Of a stretch of DNA of 21,246 nt, positions 13,180-20,122 are shown one piece after another. Source of the stretch: a virus; IMG/VR virus record IMGVR_UViG_3300006802_000715, positions 1 to 21,246 of that record. One strand, 5' to 3'. The first letter of the stretch is position 1. The number at the start of each line of letters is the position of its first letter. The notes under the pieces are model-generated. The model ran no database searches, was not told where the DNA came from, and saw nothing but the letters and a program-made list of their open reading frames with translations. A program made the translations under genes and the position numbers.

Positions 13180-15453
13180 ATGGCAATCACACAATACGCT
13201 TCACCTGAATACCGGTACTCGGACTATGACACTGAAATCATGGAAGACTACGATAACCGTATCGGGACATATAACAAGGCTCTAACAGAGTTTCAGGCGT
13301 TAGCGGAACCCTATCAGGGGTTGGTTGACACATATAACACACAAATTGGCACGTATAACACGGACCTTGGCGCTTATAAGGCCGACGCCGACGCCTATAA
13401 TGCTGCAATAGCTGAGTACAATGCTGGTCCCCGGACGGAAGAATATGCAGGAGTCGCGTCTCCCGGACAATTTACCGGGGTAGTTCCTATCTTTGAGGGC
13501 GGAGCGGCACCCGTGGCTCCTGAAGACCCCGGGTTTTCTGGTGAAGACGTTGATGCCTTTATGAAGACAGCAAACGAAAGAGCCCAACAAAGTGGTGCAG
13601 CAAATGCTACGGCTCTTGCTGTTATGAACGATCCCACACAAACTTATAGAACAGCCGCAGGGGACGTTAACCTTGCTGGTATGTCAGGGTTTGGTTCTAC
13701 GGCTATGGGGTTTGCTTATGGTGGTCCCGTGACACCTGCTCCGATAGACCCCATGACTCTAGGTCCGATGGGACAAATGATGGGCAATCCTGAAATAGTT
13801 CTTATGCCTGAAGAACCAGCGCAAGTTTTACCTCAATCTTCTGTTTCAACAATGCAAAGGTTAGCTCCTCCGATACCTCAAGCAGATTCTTATAATCCTG
13901 TTATGAATCAAGGAGTTGGAGGTCAGTTTCAACAAATACAAGGTTTAGGTAATATAAGACAGCAGCCTTTAACTCAACAGGGAGTTGGAGGTCAGTTTCA
14001 ACAGATGTTTGCAGACGGCGGCGCAGTTAGCAACGGTATTGCTGTTTACATGCAAGATGGTGGTGAAGCCGAGGGTTATGCGGCAGAAGGTAAAAAGTTT
14101 GCAGATGACTTTGGTCCAATAAGCAATGTTACCGCTAAAGATGCCGTTAAGTTTGTAGCAGAAATGACGCCTATTTTAGGTGATGCAATGGCTGCAAAAG
14201 AATTGTGGGCGGAAGCAACTTCGGAAAACCCTAATTGGGGCTACATTACGGCATTAGGTGGAGCGACCGCTATAGGGCTTATTCCCGGCGCTGGCCCGTT
14301 GTTGGCAAAAGGAATAAAAACTGGCGCAAAAAATGTGTTTAATGTGGGTAAAAACATTTCTGAAAAGATGCCGAAATATGATCCTAATGTCTTAGGGTCT
14401 ATGGGCGGTAATTTATTTGGAGAAGGAACTCCTGACTTTGCAGCGGAGCTTTTAACTGAAAACCTACAGAAAAAAATTCCACGACAAAAAATTGACAATA
14501 TTATTCTAAAGGGAAAAACTAACAATAAAACCACTGAAGAAATAAACAAAGATGTATTAGAAGAGGCGCGTCAATTAAAATTACCTTTTCCCAAACGTGC
14601 CTTTGATAACCCCAAAGTTGAGTATGTAGATACTCAGACAATTTCGGATAATATAGCTCAATACAACTTTCCAAGATATGATGTTGGTAAGTTTGGGGGG
14701 GATTTTGAAAGTGGAAACCTTAACGAAAACCCTTTTATATTAAAAGATTTTGAAGAGTCTGGAAAAGAAACTCTTAAAGAAAACATCTTTAATGAAGGAA
14801 TTAGGGACCCTATTCATGTGGAGGTAGTTTTATCGGATGGTAGCATTAACATTAGTGAGGGTCATCATCGTCTGCAAGCTGCAATTGAATTAGGAATTGA
14901 AGAAGTTCCAATAATTGTTAAAACAATGAACAAACCTCGGGCGTCGCCGGGAATGGGTACGGACATGGTAGGTCCTGCAAAAATAGATGTGTCTGGGTTA
15001 AAAGAATATTCTGATTATTCTTTTTCTGATCTTGATTTTGAAAACCGCGTCATTAGTCCAAAAGAAACTCCTGAAGCAATAAAAAATCGTGGAGGGTCGT
15101 ATTTTTTTGATCCTAGTGACGCCGAGGTTCCGTTATCTGATAGGAAGCTTTCAAAGTTTTATACGCCAATGCGCGAAGGTTATTACAGGAAAACAGACGG
15201 TTTTGCAGACGGTGGGATAGTTTCTCTGCGGCCCCCGGTCCGCGGACCAAACCCACAAGCAACCTTTGAAGAAGGTGGTGAGGTCCAAGACCCTAAAGCT
15301 AACATGCGCCTAGCGTTGGAGAAGTTGTCTGACCCTCAAATACTAGAGATGTACGGTATAAAAAGAGAAGAACTTGCGGGTAATTTGGCCATGTTAGAGG
15401 CTCAAGAATACCAACAAAATCCTTACGAATCTATACCACAGATGCCGGTTTAA
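13180..15453 (+). CDS. Virion-operon protein with pretoxin-like segment and ParB/Srx-fold domain
   Basis: This 757-residue protein is modular. Residues 24-80 are heptads with Tyr or Phe at every seventh position. Residues about 80-300 are low-complexity with several GG motifs (FAYGGPV, MFADGGAV). Residues about 308-390 hold MTPILGDAMAAKELW and AIGLIPGAGPLLAKGIK, resembling the hydrophobic pretoxin linkers of polymorphic toxins. Residues about 475-590 resemble a ParB/sulfiredoxin-fold domain, with IRDPIHVEVV and the signature EGHHRLQAA (G561-H562-H563-R564). This fold includes DNA nucleases, CTPases and a free-serine kinase. The C-terminus returns to FADGGIVSL and a helix. Bases about 14440-15110 look more A+T-rich than the flanks, suggesting an acquired cargo domain. 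The stop overlaps the opposing helicase stop. The function is inferred; it could be an injected effector. Confidence 0.6.
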   Translation: MAITQYASPEYRYSDYDTEIMEDYDNRIGTYNKALTEFQALAEPYQGLVDTYNTQIGTYNTDLGAYKADADAYNAAIAEYNAGPRTEEYAGVASPGQFTGVVPIFEGGAAPVAPEDPGFSGEDVDAFMKTANERAQQSGAANATALAVMNDPTQTYRTAAGDVNLAGMSGFGSTAMGFAYGGPVTPAPIDPMTLGPMGQMMGNPEIVLMPEEPAQVLPQSSVSTMQRLAPPIPQADSYNPVMNQGVGGQFQQIQGLGNIRQQPLTQQGVGGQFQQMFADGGAVSNGIAVYMQDGGEAEGYAAEGKKFADDFGPISNVTAKDAVKFVAEMTPILGDAMAAKELWAEATSENPNWGYITALGGATAIGLIPGAGPLLAKGIKTGAKNVFNVGKNISEKMPKYDPNVLGSMGGNLFGEGTPDFAAELLTENLQKKIPRQKIDNIILKGKTNNKTTEEINKDVLEEARQLKLPFPKRAFDNPKVEYVDTQTISDNIAQYNFPRYDVGKFGGDFESGNLNENPFILKDFEESGKETLKENIFNEGIRDPIHVEVVLSDGSINISEGHHRLQAAIELGIEEVPIIVKTMNKPRASPGMGTDMVGPAKIDVSGLKEYSDYSFSDLDFENRVISPKETPEAIKNRGGSYFFDPSDAEVPLSDRKLSKFYTPMREGYYRKTDGFADGGIVSLRPPVRGPNPQATFEEGGEVQDPKANMRLALEKLSDPQILEMYGIKREELAGNLAMLEAQEYQQNPYESIPQMPV
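13249..13422 (+). repeat. Aromatic heptad repeat coded in frame
   Basis: Eight consecutive heptads begin with Tyr or Phe at residues 24, 31, 38, 45, 52, 59, 66 and 73 of the 757-residue protein, with a ninth Tyr at 80. Examples are YDNRIGT, YQGLVDT, YNTQIGT and YNTDLGA. Ile, Leu or Val often occupies the fifth or fourth place, which fits a coiled coil with a tyrosine seam. Confidence 0.75.
13912..13934 (+). repeat. 23-base direct repeat, copy 1
   Basis: An exact 23-base sequence recurs at 13981-14003, 69 bases (23 codons) away in the same frame. It codes for GVGGQFQ and one further partial residue pair. It is a small in-gene duplication in the linker region of the 757-residue protein. Confidence 0.8.
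13981..14003 (+). repeat. 23-base direct repeat, copy 2
   Basis: This is the second exact copy of the sequence at 13912-13934. It lies just before the MFADGG motif of the same protein. The spacing is a multiple of three, so gain or loss of one unit would keep the frame. Confidence 0.8.
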
Positions 15454-16898
15454 AGTAACCAATCTTTAGCGTCTTCTCCCAAGACTTGTCCTGCTATATC
15501 AATCTTTTGGCGCAGAGCTTTGAGTATCTTTTCGTCTATTGTACCGGGGGAAACTAGGTCAATATAGGTTACCTTGTTTGTTTGACCAATGCGGTGGGCG
15601 CGGTCTTCTGACTGTAGACGTATCTCCAAGTCGTAACTGTTACTGTAATAGACAACTGTATTGGCAGCGGTCAGCGTAATGCCGTAACCACCCGTTCGAG
15701 GTTGACCAATAAAGAACCGAAGCGGACTGTCTTTATCTTGGAACTTTGTGACAATATCTTGCCGCTCGTCTTGTGGCGTCCCACCGTAATAAGTTGCGAC
15801 CGAATCGGGCCCGAAACGGTCGCGCAAGGCATCGGCTATCTGTTGAATGTCATGAGTCCACGACGCCCAAATGATTGCTTTACCCTGAACTTCTTCGGAA
15901 ATAGCGAGTAACTCCTTCAAGCGATTGTTCGCAAGAGGCTGTATTTCTCCCTCGTCCGGCTGCAAAAACCCGCAGCATATTTGATGTAAACGCATAACTT
16001 GCGTCAAAACACTTGCCGTAGTGGCTAAATCTCCACTCTCCAGTTTAGCCAAAGCCAACTTCTTCATTTGAGTATATAGCTTTAATTGCTCTGGAGTTAG
16101 CTCTACTTCACGGCGTGTGTAAACTTTTTCCGGAAGGTCTAAACAATCTTCTTTTAGAACCCGGTTACTAAAAGTATCTAGCTTTATAGACAGTTCGTCT
16201 AACCTACGGTAGCCTACAATCTGTTGAAAACTGCGGTGGCCCATTGTTTTTCTTTGGACGTTTGCGTACCGCGCCTGAAACGCAAAGTAGCTGTTAAAAC
16301 CAAGAGCCTTCTCGTTTAAAAAGTCACACTGGCTAAACAAGTCCATGGGGCTTTTTGTAATTGGAGAACCCGTTAATATGCGGCGATACTTAGACAAACG
16401 CCGCAACCGTGTAATGTTCTTGGTCCGCGAAGCCTTGCGGTTTTTGATGGTTGTACTCTCATCTACAATGACAAGGTTATCAGGGTTCTGGTACAAGAAA
16501 GCTTCAGCCGCATCTGTACCGCGAGGCGTAGAAAAAGCTTCGACGTTCATCACAAACATTTTGACCCCGTTGTATTTCTCTACAATAAAATCCTTTAGCT
16601 CTTTTTCTTTCTTCATGCCCTTGCTTGGCGTCCAACGAATCACCTTACGGTTTATACGGTCCGGTAGATGAACAGGTATCTCGTTCTTTACCCAGTTATC
16701 ATAGACGCCTTTTGGCGCGATAACCAACGCACTGTTGATCTTACCCGCCTCAAAAAGACAGGCCATTGTATCAAGAGCCACCTTGGTTTTACCGGTGCCC
16801 ATTTCCATGAACAACGCATAGTATTCCGCGGCCCACGACTCTTGGAGAGCGTGTCTCTGGTGGTCATATGGTTCCGTCTTAAACTCAAACCCGTGCAT
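15450..16898 (-). CDS. SNF2-family (superfamily 2) DNA helicase/ATPase
   Basis: This 482-residue protein has the full helicase core. A Q-motif-like YDHQ lies at 11-14, Walker A GTGKT at 34-38 and Walker B VDEST with D146/E147. Motif III is LTGSP at 175-179. A second RecA domain has GGYGITLTAANTV and motif VI QSEDRAHRIGQ at 429-439. SNF2 enzymes move along double-stranded DNA using ATP; in phages they are thought to help replication, recombination or removal of bound proteins. No extra DNA-binding or nuclease domain is present, so it is a minimal form. The start has AGGGGG six bases upstream and a good promoter beyond it. It is the only minus-strand gene, and its stop overlaps the virion-operon stop. 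Confidence 0.93.
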   Translation of the reverse strand: MHGFEFKTEPYDHQRHALQESWAAEYYALFMEMGTGKTKVALDTMACLFEAGKINSALVIAPKGVYDNWVKNEIPVHLPDRINRKVIRWTPSKGMKKEKELKDFIVEKYNGVKMFVMNVEAFSTPRGTDAAEAFLYQNPDNLVIVDESTTIKNRKASRTKNITRLRRLSKYRRILTGSPITKSPMDLFSQCDFLNEKALGFNSYFAFQARYANVQRKTMGHRSFQQIVGYRRLDELSIKLDTFSNRVLKEDCLDLPEKVYTRREVELTPEQLKLYTQMKKLALAKLESGDLATTASVLTQVMRLHQICCGFLQPDEGEIQPLANNRLKELLAISEEVQGKAIIWASWTHDIQQIADALRDRFGPDSVATYYGGTPQDERQDIVTKFQDKDSPLRFFIGQPRTGGYGITLTAANTVVYYSNSYDLEIRLQSEDRAHRIGQTNKVTYIDLVSPGTIDEKILKALRQKIDIAGQVLGEDAKDWLL

Positions 16899-16921
16899 TT
16901 CTTGCCCCCTAAAAAAACTTC

Positions 16922-16952
16922 TTGACTTAGGTTGGTTATAAGATCATATACA
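16922..16952 (+). promoter_or_regulatory. Weak candidate promoter for the rightward replication genes
   Basis: TTGACT at 16922-16927 matches five of six bases of the -35 consensus. The possible -10 boxes are poor: CATATA after 17 bases, or TATACA (16947-16952) after 19. It would overlap the minus-strand promoter almost completely. The plus-strand genes need a promoter somewhere here, but this exact one is uncertain and might need an activator. Confidence 0.35.
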
Positions 16953-16962
16953 TATTTGTCAA
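16935..16962 (-). promoter_or_regulatory. Sigma-70-type promoter of the SNF2 helicase gene
   Basis: Read on the minus strand, TTGACA (16962 to 16957) is a perfect -35 box. It is followed by a 16-base spacer and TATAAC (16940 to 16935), five of six matches to the -10 consensus. Transcription would start near 16928, leaving about 30 bases of leader before the ATG at 16898, which contains the AGGGGG ribosome site. Confidence 0.65.
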
Positions 16963-17000
16963 GACCCGAACGGTGTCTTTAAAAACGAAGGAGAAACGCG

Positions 17001-17579
17001 ATGAGCGATAATATACTAAAGATGATGGAACAGGACTCAGGTCAAACTGGTTCATCGGTGGACAAATTGGATCAAGAGGGGCTTACATCTGTAGCCGCAT
17101 TGGCCCGACAAATCCGAGACAAAGAGCTTTATATTAACGATCTTGAGACAGACCTCAAGGCATCTAAGAAGAAGCTTCAAAAACTTACTGATGACGAAAT
17201 GCCTGCCATGCTTGCAGAAATAGGCATTTCTTCTTTTGCCCTAGACGACGGCTCGACCGTTGAGGTCAAAGCAACCTACGGGGCTTCTATCCTCGTAGAT
17301 AATCGCCCTCAAGCATACGAATGGTTACGCGAGAACGGCTACGACGACATTATAAAGAATACTGTCGAGTGCCAGTTTGGACGTGGCGAGGACGATCAAG
17401 CAAACGCTTTTGCGGCTTTTGCTCAACAACAGGGCTACGCTCCTGAACAAAAAACAGCCGTTCACCCTCAGACACTCAAAGCTTTTGTAAAAGAGCGTGT
17501 TGAAGAAGGTGACGACTTTCCGATGGATTTATTTGGTGCGTTCGTAGGGCAACGCGCAATCATTAAGCGAGGTAAATAA
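17001..17579 (+). CDS. Conserved coiled-coil phage protein (DUF7173-like, putative)
   Basis: This 192-residue protein has a helical coiled coil at about residues 28-68 (ALARQIRDKELYINDLETDL). A small beta domain follows, with SSFALDDGSTVEVKATYGAS. Conserved-looking blocks come next: FGRGEDDQA near 127 and a C-terminal VHPQTLKAFVKERVEEG followed by FPMDLFGAFVGQRA. I recognise this layout as a widespread phage family found near replication genes, possibly DUF7173, of unknown biochemical function. The coiled coil recalls Gam-type nuclease inhibitors, but the rest does not clearly match. GAAGGAG sits seven bases before the ATG. It is first in the rightward replication group, two bases before the candidate SSB gene, which suggests a shared transcript and a role in DNA replication or protection. 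Confidence 0.7.
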   Translation: MSDNILKMMEQDSGQTGSSVDKLDQEGLTSVAALARQIRDKELYINDLETDLKASKKKLQKLTDDEMPAMLAEIGISSFALDDGSTVEVKATYGASILVDNRPQAYEWLRENGYDDIIKNTVECQFGRGEDDQANAFAAFAQQQGYAPEQKTAVHPQTLKAFVKERVEEGDDFPMDLFGAFVGQRAIIKRGK

Positions 17580-17580
17580 G

Positions 17581-18369
17581 ATGAATAAAGCAGTAGCAAA
17601 AACCAATAAAACAGAAGTGGCAACTTTTGACATTTCAATGTTTGAGGACGACGCCGGTAGAGGCATGGAGAATTTGGGGACAGAAGACTTAGCTCTCCCT
17701 TTTCTCAAGGTTCTGTCAGGTAATGCACCTGAGTTGGATACTCATGAAACGGCTCGTAAGGGTGACATTTACAACAGTGTTACCGGAGTTGCCTACAAGG
17801 GTAAGGAAGGTGTGAAAGTTATACCTTGCGCTTACCAACGTAGGTTTATTCAGTGGGCTCCAAGAGGCGAAGGATCAGGCGGTCCCGTGGCGATATATGA
17901 GCCGGGTCAACCACGTCCAGAAACCAACCGGGATTTTGACAAGAACGGGGACAACAAGGATTGGTTGACTGACGGTTCTGGTCATTACATTGAAGAAACA
18001 GCACAGCACTTTGTTTTACTAATAAACGAAGACGGTGCTATCGAAACGGCTCTTATTGCAATGAAGTCTACGCAGCTTAAAAAGTCGCGTAAATGGAACA
18101 GCATGATGATGTCTAGGTCAGTTAAAGGCGCTAATGGTCCCTTTAATCCACCCCGTTGGTCACATGTTTACAACATGAAAACAGTGGCTGAAGGTAATGC
18201 AAAAGGTGATTGGCATGGTTGGGAAATGTCAGTAGACGGCCCTGTTACAGACGCGGGCATATATAGCCGCGGTAAATCATTTGCGGAAAGTATCTCCGCG
18301 GGTGAGGTTGTAGTCAAACATACGGAAGAAGAAGGTAAATCTGTCGATAAAGACGAAATACCGTTTTAA
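17581..18369 (+). CDS. Candidate phage single-stranded DNA-binding protein
   Basis: This 262-residue protein has a central beta-rich region with several aromatic and basic patches (AYQRRFIQWAPRG; STQLKKSRKWNSMMMS; NPPRWSHVYNMK). A charged linker leads to a C-terminal tip ending DEIPF (258-262), very close to the acidic DDDIPF tip of bacterial SSB that docks replication partners. No ATPase or nuclease motif is seen. The position between a conserved replication-region protein and a primase supports a role in coating single-stranded DNA. The family is not recognised with certainty, and the OB fold is inferred, not seen. It starts one base after the previous stop. A strong intrinsic terminator follows directly, so these two genes may be expressed more highly than the downstream primase, as suits a stoichiometric DNA-coating protein. 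Confidence 0.55.
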   Translation: MNKAVAKTNKTEVATFDISMFEDDAGRGMENLGTEDLALPFLKVLSGNAPELDTHETARKGDIYNSVTGVAYKGKEGVKVIPCAYQRRFIQWAPRGEGSGGPVAIYEPGQPRPETNRDFDKNGDNKDWLTDGSGHYIEETAQHFVLLINEDGAIETALIAMKSTQLKKSRKWNSMMMSRSVKGANGPFNPPRWSHVYNMKTVAEGNAKGDWHGWEMSVDGPVTDAGIYSRGKSFAESISAGEVVVKHTEEEGKSVDKDEIPF

Positions 18370-18378
18370 GTCGTCAAC

Positions 18379-18410
18379 GTGGCGGGGTCTAGGCTCCGCC
18401 ACTCCTTTTT
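18379..18410 (+). terminator. Rho-independent terminator after the candidate SSB gene
   Basis: A GC-rich hairpin pairs GTGGCGG (18379-18385) with CCGCCAC (18396-18402). The stem extends by one G-U and one G-C pair around a six-base loop, and TCC then TTTTT (18406-18410) follow. It lies between the candidate SSB and primase genes, so transcription beyond it depends on partial readthrough or another promoter. Confidence 0.85.
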
Positions 18411-18425
18411 CCGTAGGGGGCATTC

Positions 18426-19964
18426 ATGTCAATTAAAAAGTTTATGGCTATCTTTGATGGCCTCAAAGAAGCTCATGGTTACTTCAAGATTGAGTCTACC
18501 GGCGCTAACGGTAAGGCCAAAGGTAAAGCGGGCGTACTAAAGGCACCGCGGACCACGAAGCTTTGGGACAGTCATTTAAAAGGTGGTGGCACTGGTCTCG
18601 GGATTATACCAATTAACGAGGACAATCAGTGCGTCTGGGGATGTATCGACATTGACCAGTACCCGTTAGACCACAAGTTATTAGTCGAAAAGATACGTCG
18701 GTTAAAACTCCCTCTGGTTGTTTGCCGGTCAAAGTCTGGTGGAGCGCATTGCTTCCTGTTCTCGAAAGATTGGGTTGAAGCAAAGGACATGCAGAAGTCT
18801 CTGCAAAATATGTCTGCCGCGCTGGGCTACGGCGAAAGCGAGATATTTCCAAAGCAGATAAAATTACATTTGGATCGTGGGGACGTGGGTAACTTTCTAA
18901 ACCTACCGTACTACGACCATGAGAACGGCTTGCGGTATGCGTTTCTTGATGACGGTACATCTGCCACGATAGAAGAATTTATAGAACTATACGAAAGATA
19001 TGTTCAAACCCCAGAAGAAGTCGTTAAGCTACAGGTAATAGGTGGCGGTGAAGCTGACCTTATGAGGGACGCTCCGCCCTGTCTTCAGATACTTTGTAAA
19101 GCAAAGATTAGCGAAGGGGGTAGAAATAATGGGTTATTCAACATCGGGGTTTATCTACGAAAAGCCTATCCGGATAGTTGGGAATCTGAAATATTGCGAT
19201 ACAACATGGAGTATTTTTCTCCGCCACTACCACTACCAGAGGTCAACATAGTCGCCAAGCAAGTACAGCGCAAAGACTACGCTTACAAATGCTCCGACGC
19301 TCCGATCAACGCACACTGCAACAAAGAGCTATGCCGAACCCGCAAGTTTGGCATTGGAGCCGCAGTGGCAGGGGCTACTATTGCAAATCTACGCAAGTAT
19401 AACTCAACGCCGCCCGTCTGGTTTATGGACGTTAATGGCGAACCGCTTGAGTTGGACACTGAGGCGCTAATGTCTCAACCTCTGTTTCAGAAAGCTTGCA
19501 TGGAGCAACTTAACTTCATGCCCCGCTCGGTAGCCAAGAACCAGTGGGAAGGCCGCATTAGTGCGTTGATGAACGAGATGCGCGACAACGAGAGCGCAAT
19601 CATAGAAGTGGCACAAGATGCAAGCATTAGTGGACAGTTCTACGACTACCTCGAAGAGTTCTGTCGTCACCTACAGCAAGCGCAAGACAAAGAAGAAATC
19701 TTGCTCCGCCGCCCTTGGACCGATGAGGAACAAAGCATCACCTATTTCCGTCTTAAAGACTTTGAGAGCTTCCTTAAAAAGAACAAGTTTTTCGAGTATA
19801 AAGCACATAAGATGGCACAGAGACTACGCGACATTAACGGTCAGAGTGTAACCTTGAAGATTAAGGGCCGCTCGGTGCGTGTGTGGCAAATCCCGTCGTT
19901 TGATAACGTAGACGTAGAAATAGAGCCGCCTAAGTTTGGCTCCCAACAAGAGGCTCCGTTTTAA
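18426..19964 (+). CDS. TOTE-like archaeo-eukaryotic primase (AEP superfamily)
   Basis: This 512-residue protein has AEP catalytic motifs in order: CIDID with D75 and D77 (metal ligands), SKSGGAH at 102-108 (the sxH-type nucleotide-binding motif), EIFPKQ at 139-144, and GNFLNLPYY near 155. This set matches the primase domain named after TOTE conflict systems, which also occurs in phages and mobile elements. Such enzymes make primers for replication. A C-terminal cluster C289, H297, C298 and C303 within YKCSDAPINAHCNKELCR probably binds zinc. The rest (about 330-500) is helical and may form a PriCT-like or helicase-contact domain. The start has AGGGGG five bases upstream, just after the terminator hairpin. 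The stop overlaps the next start as TAATG. The last residues, QQEAPF, faintly echo an SSB tip. Confidence 0.85.
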   Translation: MSIKKFMAIFDGLKEAHGYFKIESTGANGKAKGKAGVLKAPRTTKLWDSHLKGGGTGLGIIPINEDNQCVWGCIDIDQYPLDHKLLVEKIRRLKLPLVVCRSKSGGAHCFLFSKDWVEAKDMQKSLQNMSAALGYGESEIFPKQIKLHLDRGDVGNFLNLPYYDHENGLRYAFLDDGTSATIEEFIELYERYVQTPEEVVKLQVIGGGEADLMRDAPPCLQILCKAKISEGGRNNGLFNIGVYLRKAYPDSWESEILRYNMEYFSPPLPLPEVNIVAKQVQRKDYAYKCSDAPINAHCNKELCRTRKFGIGAAVAGATIANLRKYNSTPPVWFMDVNGEPLELDTEALMSQPLFQKACMEQLNFMPRSVAKNQWEGRISALMNEMRDNESAIIEVAQDASISGQFYDYLEEFCRHLQQAQDKEEILLRRPWTDEEQSITYFRLKDFESFLKKNKFFEYKAHKMAQRLRDINGQSVTLKIKGRSVRVWQIPSFDNVDVEIEPPKFGSQQEAPF

Positions 19965-20122
19965 TGCCTGAAAAAAATGCACTCAAGGCTATGCGAAACG
20001 CAGAGATAATTCGTATGATTGACGAACACCGCATGACAATGACTGCGGTTGCCAAGTGGTTTGGCATTTCTAAGCAACGAGTTCAGCAAATATACAAAAA
20101 AGAAAAGTCCGCAGATGTTTAG
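19964..20122 (+). CDS. Small helix-turn-helix protein
   Basis: This 52-residue frame starts in the TAATG overlap with the primase and ends with TAG at 20120-20122. Residues about 25-46 (MTAVAKWFGISKQRVQQIYK) form a good helix-turn-helix like region 4 of sigma factors or small transposase/resolvase HTHs: an alanine early in helix one, GIS in the turn, and QRVQQIY as recognition helix. It has a basic C-terminus and no other domain. It probably binds DNA as a small regulator or replication accessory. It overlaps the start of the UvrD-type helicase by eight bases, so translation is likely coupled. The length and HTH fit a genuine small gene rather than chance. Confidence 0.72.
   Translation: MPEKNALKAMRNAEIIRMIDEHRMTMTAVAKWFGISKQRVQQIYKKEKSADV

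Larger units (their letters stand above)
16920..16964. repeat. Inverted repeat spanning the divergent promoters
   Basis: TCTTGAC at 16920-16926 and GTCAAGA at 16958-16964 are perfect 7-base inverted copies separated by 31 bases. The arms contain the two opposing -35 boxes. This may simply reflect two TTGAC boxes facing each other, or may be a site for a dimeric regulator. Confidence 0.5.

Noticed and set aside
16345-16671. 108-codon plus-strand frame opposite the SNF2 helicase
   Set aside because: The helicase frame on the other strand has full catalytic motifs. This frame has none and no promoter or ribosome site.
16956-16983. Plus-strand promoter TTGTCA, 16 bases, TTTAAA
   Set aside because: Transcription would start near or inside the GAAGGAG ribosome site of the gene at 17001, leaving no usable leader.
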